The notes under the pieces are model-generated. The model made no database searches. It saw nothing but the letters and a program-made list of their open reading frames with translations, and was not told where the DNA came from. A program made the position numbers and the translations under genes. Below, piece after piece: positions 20,443 to 24,599 of a stretch of 24,599 bases of DNA (the stretch's first letter is position 1; each line of letters opens with the position of its first letter). Source of the stretch: a virus; the IMG/VR virus record IMGVR_UViG_3300042564_003496, positions 1-24,599 of that record. The stretch is one strand, 5' to 3'.

Positions 20443-23010
20443 ATGTCGACTTACTCTATATTAGTAACAAATAATGCACCTGGATGTGGAACTGAAATTG
20501 AACAACAATTAACAGTAACAGGTTGTACCACATATATTGTTAGATTAGCATCTAATTCAAACGCCTTAGGACCATTTAATGTTTATGTTGACAATGTAAT
20601 TTATTATTCCGCACAAACAAGAACAGACATGTTTAATGGGGTTGTTGTAACCCTTGAGTGTGTAACGCCAACACCTACACCAACACCATCAGTAACTTCA
20701 ATTGCCACAACCCCAACGACTACACCAACAAATACACAAACACCAACTAATACTGAGACGCCAACTCAAACCCAAACACCAACCAATACTGAAACACCAA
20801 CTCAAACTCAAACACCGACAAATACTGCTACTCAGACTCAAACACCGACAGTAACTCCAACAAATACACAAACACCAACTAATACTGAGACGCCAACTCA
20901 AACCCAAACACCAACCAATACTGAAACACCAACTCAAACTCAAACATCTACTCAAACCCAAACTCCAACTCAAACCCAAACTCCAACGGTAACTACAACT
21001 GCAACACTTACACCTTCTCCGACAGCATCTGTTGGGTTAACTCCTACTGCGACTGAAACTCAAACTCCTACACCAACTGAAACACCAACAAATACACCTA
21101 CTAATACTGAGACTCCAACATTAACCCCTACTCCAAGTGTCACACCCGCTGGTGTTATAATTAATCTTGAAGCATTCTATTCGTCTGGTTCAATTTATGC
21201 AGGTTATGGTGCCACTGCGTCAACATTGTCTGATGTTGCACTTAACATATCATTTATTGACGAAATAGAAACAACGGGAATCCCAATTTTTAATTCGGTA
21301 AATATTGTAATTCCGTTTGGGGAAACAACAGGATTTACACAAACCGTATTAAACGATGTTTATACCGACGCAACTCAAATATCTATTTTTAATAACCTTA
21401 TAGTTAGTGCGCCTGGTTCAATTTATACTTATGCATTTATTACAGGATATACGTATAACGCAACACCTACGCCTACACCAACACAAACTCAAACGCCAAC
21501 TAATACTGAAACTCCAACAAACACACCTACAAATACTGAAACACCGACACAAACTCAAACACCTACAAATACTGAAACACCGACACAAACTCAAACACCT
21601 ACTAATACTGAGACTCCAACACAAACTCCTACAGAAACACCAACACAAACTCAAACACCGACTAATACTGAAACACCAACATCAACTCAGACACCGACTA
21701 ATACAGAAACTCAAACACCAACACCAAGTACAACTGCAACTGCAGGTTCAACACCTACTGCAACTGAAACTCAAACACCTACCCCAACTGAAACACCAAC
21801 TCAGACACCAACAAATACTGAAACTCCAACTCAGACACCAACAAATACTGAAACTCCAACTCCAACACAAACTCAGACACCAACAAATACTGAAACTCCA
21901 ACTCAGACACCAACAAATACCGAGACTCCAACACAAACTCAAACACCTACTAATACTGAGACGCCAACTCAAACTCAAACTCCAACTAATACTGAAACAC
22001 CAACAAATACACCAACAAATACCGAGACGCCAACTCAAACTCAGACACCTACAAATACAGAAACACCTACTCAAACTCAGACACCAACAAATACTGAGAC
22101 TCCAACAAATACTCCAACAAATACCGAGACGCCAACTCAAACTCAAACACCAACTAACACAGAAACACCAACTCAAACTCAAACACCAACTAATACTGAG
22201 ACTCCAACTAATACACCTACAAATACTGAAACGCCAACCCAAACTCAGACACCAACTAACACTGAAACGCCAACCCAAACTCAGACACCAACAAATACTG
22301 AGACTCCAACGAATACACCAACACCAACGGTAACTCAGACACCAACTAACACAGAAACACCAACTCAAACACCTACACCAACACCAACTAATCTACCATT
22401 CTCGGCTTACATTTTCCCTGAACCAAGTGATGTTAGTTCAACTAATAATCTTGGTCAATATATGTCAGATAATGGTGCCGTTTCATTCTATGGTTATTGG
22501 CTTAATGGTCAGGTTGCTCCGGCCGCAGGACCAAATTATTCTCCTGATTTGGACGTTTATGCTCATTTCTCAGGTTGGTCAACTACTGTTGATGGGTTCC
22601 TAACGCCTGTTACAACTTTGGCAGGACCAATAAGACAAGTTTCTGGTTCGGGTAATGATTCTTATGGTTGTGGACAAAATCAATATACGTTTGGTACTAT
22701 CGCGGTAGCACCTGGACAAGTAGACCCTAGTATTCAATACTTCTATTCAATTTGGGTACCATTGGCGGGTGTTGGAGGTACAATGACAAATATGACGGTA
22801 GATATTGGTACTGGTAGTGCATGTGCAACTAATGTTATCAATGATGGTACGCCTGACCCAGGTTTATCAACACAAAACGTTATCGTAACTTCAGGAGCAG
22901 CCATTCCTGCAGGGACTTATAGAGTATTATGGTTAGGTTCGTATGCTGAACAACCAGTGGCACCTCCATTGTCTGTTACAATCTACTTTAAGGGGGACAC
23001 TAAAACATAA
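20443..23010 (+). CDS. Tail-fibre-like protein with two long Thr-X linkers, 855 aa
   Basis: Five segments can be read directly. Residues 1-74 are a small globular domain with cysteines (C15, C28, C73) and the motif GPFNVYVDNV. Residues 75-235 are a Thr/Pro-rich linker. Residues 236-340 form a beta-rich globular domain (VIINLEAFYSSGSIYAGYGA onward). Residues 341-650 are a second, longer linker in which Thr occupies nearly every second position and Pro, Asn, Glu or Gln the others. Residues 651-855 are a Gly/aromatic-rich C-terminal domain, possibly the receptor-binding head (AYIFPEPSDVSSTNNLG onward). No signal peptide or cell-wall anchor is seen, which argues for a virion fibre rather than a secreted adhesin. 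The linkers probably form extended, flexible, acidic rods; the Thr side chains could be glycosylated, but nothing here shows that. It is flanked on both sides by non-coding gaps with candidate promoters, so it may be transcribed alone. Confidence 0.83.
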   Translation: MSTYSILVTNNAPGCGTEIEQQLTVTGCTTYIVRLASNSNALGPFNVYVDNVIYYSAQTRTDMFNGVVVTLECVTPTPTPTPSVTSIATTPTTTPTNTQTPTNTETPTQTQTPTNTETPTQTQTPTNTATQTQTPTVTPTNTQTPTNTETPTQTQTPTNTETPTQTQTSTQTQTPTQTQTPTVTTTATLTPSPTASVGLTPTATETQTPTPTETPTNTPTNTETPTLTPTPSVTPAGVIINLEAFYSSGSIYAGYGATASTLSDVALNISFIDEIETTGIPIFNSVNIVIPFGETTGFTQTVLNDVYTDATQISIFNNLIVSAPGSIYTYAFITGYTYNATPTPTPTQTQTPTNTETPTNTPTNTETPTQTQTPTNTETPTQTQTPTNTETPTQTPTETPTQTQTPTNTETPTSTQTPTNTETQTPTPSTTATAGSTPTATETQTPTPTETPTQTPTNTETPTQTPTNTETPTPTQTQTPTNTETPTQTPTNTETPTQTQTPTNTETPTQTQTPTNTETPTNTPTNTETPTQTQTPTNTETPTQTQTPTNTETPTNTPTNTETPTQTQTPTNTETPTQTQTPTNTETPTNTPTNTETPTQTQTPTNTETPTQTQTPTNTETPTNTPTPTVTQTPTNTETPTQTPTPTPTNLPFSAYIFPEPSDVSSTNNLGQYMSDNGAVSFYGYWLNGQVAPAAGPNYSPDLDVYAHFSGWSTTVDGFLTPVTTLAGPIRQVSGSGNDSYGCGQNQYTFGTIAVAPGQVDPSIQYFYSIWVPLAGVGGTMTNMTVDIGTGSACATNVINDGTPDPGLSTQNVIVTSGAAIPAGTYRVLWLGSYAEQPVAPPLSVTIYFKGDTKT
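20725..20814 (+). repeat. 90-base perfect direct repeat, copy 1
   Basis: This 90-base block is identical to 20857-20946, offset by 132 bases (44 codons), and the flanking bases differ on both sides. It lies within linker 1. The silent-site variation elsewhere in the linker makes this look like a recent slippage or recombination event. Confidence 0.9.
20857..20946 (+). repeat. 90-base perfect direct repeat, copy 2
   Basis: This is the second, identical copy of the block at 20725-20814. The 42 bases between the copies encode the rest of the 44-codon duplication offset. Confidence 0.9.
21463..22392 (+). repeat. Thr-X coding repeat, linker 2
   Basis: This repeat codes for 310 residues. After a short Ser/Ala/Gly interruption (STTATAGS), the rest keeps Thr at every second residue without a break, mixing TPTNTETPTQTQ and TPTNTETPTNTP units. 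The array leaves long open frames on both strands in other registers; these are artefacts of the repeat. Confidence 0.92.
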
Positions 23011-23020
23011 TATAAAAACA

Positions 23021-23031
23021 TATTTTTAATA
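23021..23031 (+). promoter_or_regulatory. Weak variant of the late promoter element, TATTTTTAATA
   Basis: In the 34-base gap before the collagen-like fibre gene, a TATTTTTAAT sequence starts 24 bases before the ATG at 23045. It matches the TATTTATTAA core imperfectly and is two bases further away than in the other three cases. The gap is almost entirely A and T, so a chance match is possible. Confidence 0.3.
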
Positions 23032-23044
23032 TAAACAAAACAAC

Positions 23045-24599
23045 ATGTCATTTCCATATAAAAATCCTATAACCGCAAGTCAACTTTCAGGTTCTGAATC
23101 CGTAACAAGGACAGCAACATTTGGTACTAATTTTTCTGTACTCCAAACAGGTGGATATATGGAGGTATATTCACTTTCGGATTTAAATTGGTCGACATAC
23201 GGTGTAACATCAGGAGCAATTCAAAATTCTGGTAATACAATACCAATTCAATTCACGAAAGGAACGGGAAGTGCATTTTCACGTGATGTATTAACGTTAA
23301 ATTCTGATAATATATCTTCAGGTAGAAGGAGATTAGGTATGCAAGTATTTGTTCAGGAAACTGAAACTGTATATCAATATACAATACCAAATTATGATAC
23401 ACTATGGAATGCGTTGACAGGATTAACAGGTAACTCTGGAATTACTGTTACTGACTATGCAACATCGGTTAATGACCGTTCACAAGCGGGTAGAGATTTT
23501 ATTAACGCTTGGACTGGTTCGACAATTGAAGGTCAAAGTGGGACAACAGTAGGAGATGCTCGTTGGAGGATATTTTATGGTAGTGACGTTCAAATTACGG
23601 GTGGTACATATTTTTCAGGTACATCAGATTTAGATTTATATAATAATACTGGCGGTACAATAACAATTACAGGTTTAACTGCTCCAATTACAGGTGGAAC
23701 TTATAATAGTGGTAGCCAAACTTTAACTCTTACCAATTCACTTGGTGAGGATATTCAGGTAACTGGATTTACAAGCGGTGGAGGTGGAAGCCCTCTTACA
23801 ATTTATGATGCCACGTCAGGTGTAACGGCAACAAACGTTACAGGTATGACTTTTTCAGGTGCTTCTGTTATAGATAACGGAAGTGGTAATGTAATAATTA
23901 ATTTTACAGGTGGAACAGGAACATCGGGTACTAGTGGTACTTCAGGAACTTCAGGAGAATCAGGAACTAGCGGTACATCAGGTTCAAGTGGTTTAAGTGG
24001 AGTTGATGGTTCAAGTGGTTCTTCAGGAACTAGCGGTACATCAGGTTCAAGCGGTTCAAGTGGCTCTTCAGGAGAATCAGGAACTAGCGGTACATCAGGT
24101 TCAAGTGGTTCAAGTGGTTCTTCAGGAGAATCGGGAACTAGCGGTACATCAGGTTCAAGTGGTACTTCAGGAGAATCGGGAACTAGCGGAACATCAGGTT
24201 CAAGCGGTTTAAGTGGAGTTGATGGTTCAAGTGGTTCTTCAGGAACTTCAGGAGAATCAGGAACTAGCGGAACATCAGGTTCAAGCGGTACTTCAGGTTC
24301 TTCAGGAACTTCAGGAGAATCAGGAACTAGCGGAACATCAGGTTCAAGCGGTACTTCAGGTTCTTCAGGAACTTCAGGAGAATCAGGAACTAGCGGAACA
24401 TCAGGTTCAAGCGGTACTTCAGGAGAATCAGGAACTAGCGGAACATCAGGTTCAAGTGGTACTTCAGGAGAATCAGGAACTAGCGGAACAGATGGTTCAA
24501 GTGGAACTTCAGGTTCATCAGGAACTAGCGGAACAGATGGTTCATCAGGAACTAGCGGAACAGATGGTACTTCAGGTTCATCAGGAACTAGCGGAACAG
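23045..24599 (+). CDS. Collagen-like tail fibre protein, N-terminal part (3' truncated by window end)
   Basis: The frame starts at ATG 23045 (MSFPYKNPITASQLSGSES) and stays open to the window edge, giving 518 codons and no stop. Residues 1 to about 290 form a Gly/Thr/Ser-rich beta-type region, including ITGGTYFSGTSDLDLYNNTG and FTSGGGGSPLTIYDATSGV. From about residue 292 the chain is a strict Gly-X-Y repeat of roughly 75 triplets, mainly GTS, GSS and GES, with GLS-GVD and GTD interruptions. Gly at every third residue is the mark of a collagen-like triple helix, known from many phage fibres. Proline is absent from the triplets, so stability would have to come from trimer packing and polar residues. 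It follows the long-linker fibre gene after 34 AT-rich bases. The C-terminal receptor-binding or trimerisation part lies beyond the window. Confidence 0.88.
   Translation, partial: MSFPYKNPITASQLSGSESVTRTATFGTNFSVLQTGGYMEVYSLSDLNWSTYGVTSGAIQNSGNTIPIQFTKGTGSAFSRDVLTLNSDNISSGRRRLGMQVFVQETETVYQYTIPNYDTLWNALTGLTGNSGITVTDYATSVNDRSQAGRDFINAWTGSTIEGQSGTTVGDARWRIFYGSDVQITGGTYFSGTSDLDLYNNTGGTITITGLTAPITGGTYNSGSQTLTLTNSLGEDIQVTGFTSGGGGSPLTIYDATSGVTATNVTGMTFSGASVIDNGSGNVIINFTGGTGTSGTSGTSGTSGESGTSGTSGSSGLSGVDGSSGSSGTSGTSGSSGSSGSSGESGTSGTSGSSGSSGSSGESGTSGTSGSSGTSGESGTSGTSGSSGLSGVDGSSGSSGTSGESGTSGTSGSSGTSGSSGTSGESGTSGTSGSSGTSGSSGTSGESGTSGTSGSSGTSGESGTSGTSGSSGTSGESGTSGTDGSSGTSGSSGTSGTDGSSGTSGTDGTSGSSGTSGT
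24242..24367 (+). repeat. Two perfect 63-base tandem repeats in the collagen-like region
   Basis: The unit encodes 21 residues (seven Gly-X-Y triplets: GTS, GES, GTS, GTS, GSS, GTS, GSS). Copies at 24242-24304 and 24305-24367 are identical, and a third begins at 24368 but diverges after about 54 bases. It is a whole number of triplets, so copy-number change would alter rod length without breaking frame. Confidence 0.9.

Larger units (their letters stand above)
20665..21147 (+). repeat. Thr-X coding repeat, linker 1
   Basis: This is a low-complexity coding repeat for 161 residues of Thr-Pro/Asn/Glu/Gln, with TPTNTETPTQTQ as the commonest 12-residue (36-base) unit. Thr codons vary (ACA, ACT, ACC, ACG), so much of the array has drifted at silent sites, but it also contains a perfect 90-base duplication. 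A Ser/Ala/Gly break precedes TPTATETQTPTPTETP near its end. Confidence 0.9.

Noticed and set aside
20698-22368. Long open frames on the minus strand and in another plus frame across the Thr-X linkers (Cys/Trp/Ser-rich or Leu/His/Lys-rich)
   Set aside because: They are by-products of the short-period repeat, whose reverse complement and shifted frames lack stops. Only the 855-residue frame continues into non-repeat domains on both sides.
23997-24212. Small plus-strand open frame inside the collagen-like region
   Set aside because: It is a shifted frame of the Gly-X-Ser repeat; the true frame begins at 23045 and runs to the window end.
23918-24599. Possible CRISPR array or non-coding satellite
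   Set aside because: The repeats are in phase with codons, have no unique spacers of constant length, and encode a regular Gly-X-Y chain.
17876-24599. Diversity-generating retroelement acting on a fibre gene
   Set aside because: No reverse transcriptase and no template/variable repeat pair with adenine-specific differences was seen. A retroelement elsewhere in the genome cannot be excluded.

Overview
This window looks like part of the genome of a tailed, contractile (T4-type, myovirus-like) bacteriophage, probably infecting a member of the Bacteroidota. All genes are on the + strand and tightly packed, several overlapping, and no gap between genes exceeds about 100 bases. The phage call rests on a DnaB-type replicative helicase C-terminus, a compact adenosylcobalamin-dependent ribonucleotide reductase, and recognisable T4-like baseplate wedge proteins (gp25, gp6 and a gp7/gpI-like protein). 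The host call is an inference from SprB-type surface-adhesin repeats, a DUF5522-type cysteine microprotein, low G+C content, and A/T-rich leaders with no Shine-Dalgarno sequence at any start examined.

Layout. (1) 1-2579, DNA metabolism: the 3' end of a replicative helicase, then a complete class II ribonucleotide reductase. (2) 2604-5085: a hairpin, a 45-residue CCxxxCxxC microprotein, then gp25-like and gp6-like wedge proteins. (3) 5178-13959, four overlapping structural genes: a 1727-residue protein with a carboxypeptidase-regulatory-like N-terminus and a block of membrane-type helices, two unrecognised proteins, and a PKD-domain protein. (4) 13984-20358, four overlapping genes: an unrecognised 302-residue protein, the gp7/gpI-like wedge protein, a protein of seven SprB-type repeats, and a 116-residue cysteine-rich protein. 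(5) 20443-23010: a tail-fibre-like protein whose globular domains are strung on two long Thr-X linkers. (6) 23045 to the end: the start of a fibre protein entering a long collagen-like Gly-X-Ser/Asp repeat, cut by the window edge.

How the parts fit. Regions 2-4 probably encode the baseplate wedge and its periphery, and regions 4-6 the host-recognition fibres. Each of the four late units that starts after a non-coding gap has an AT-rich TATTTAT-like element 22-24 bases before its start codon. In three of them the spacing is exactly 22, which suggests a phage late promoter. The most notable material is the 1727-residue membrane-segment structural protein, the use of SprB-type repeats in a virion, and domains shared between neighbouring structural proteins, visible by direct reading. 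I found no RNA genes, CRISPR array, insertion sequence, reverse transcriptase or integrase.
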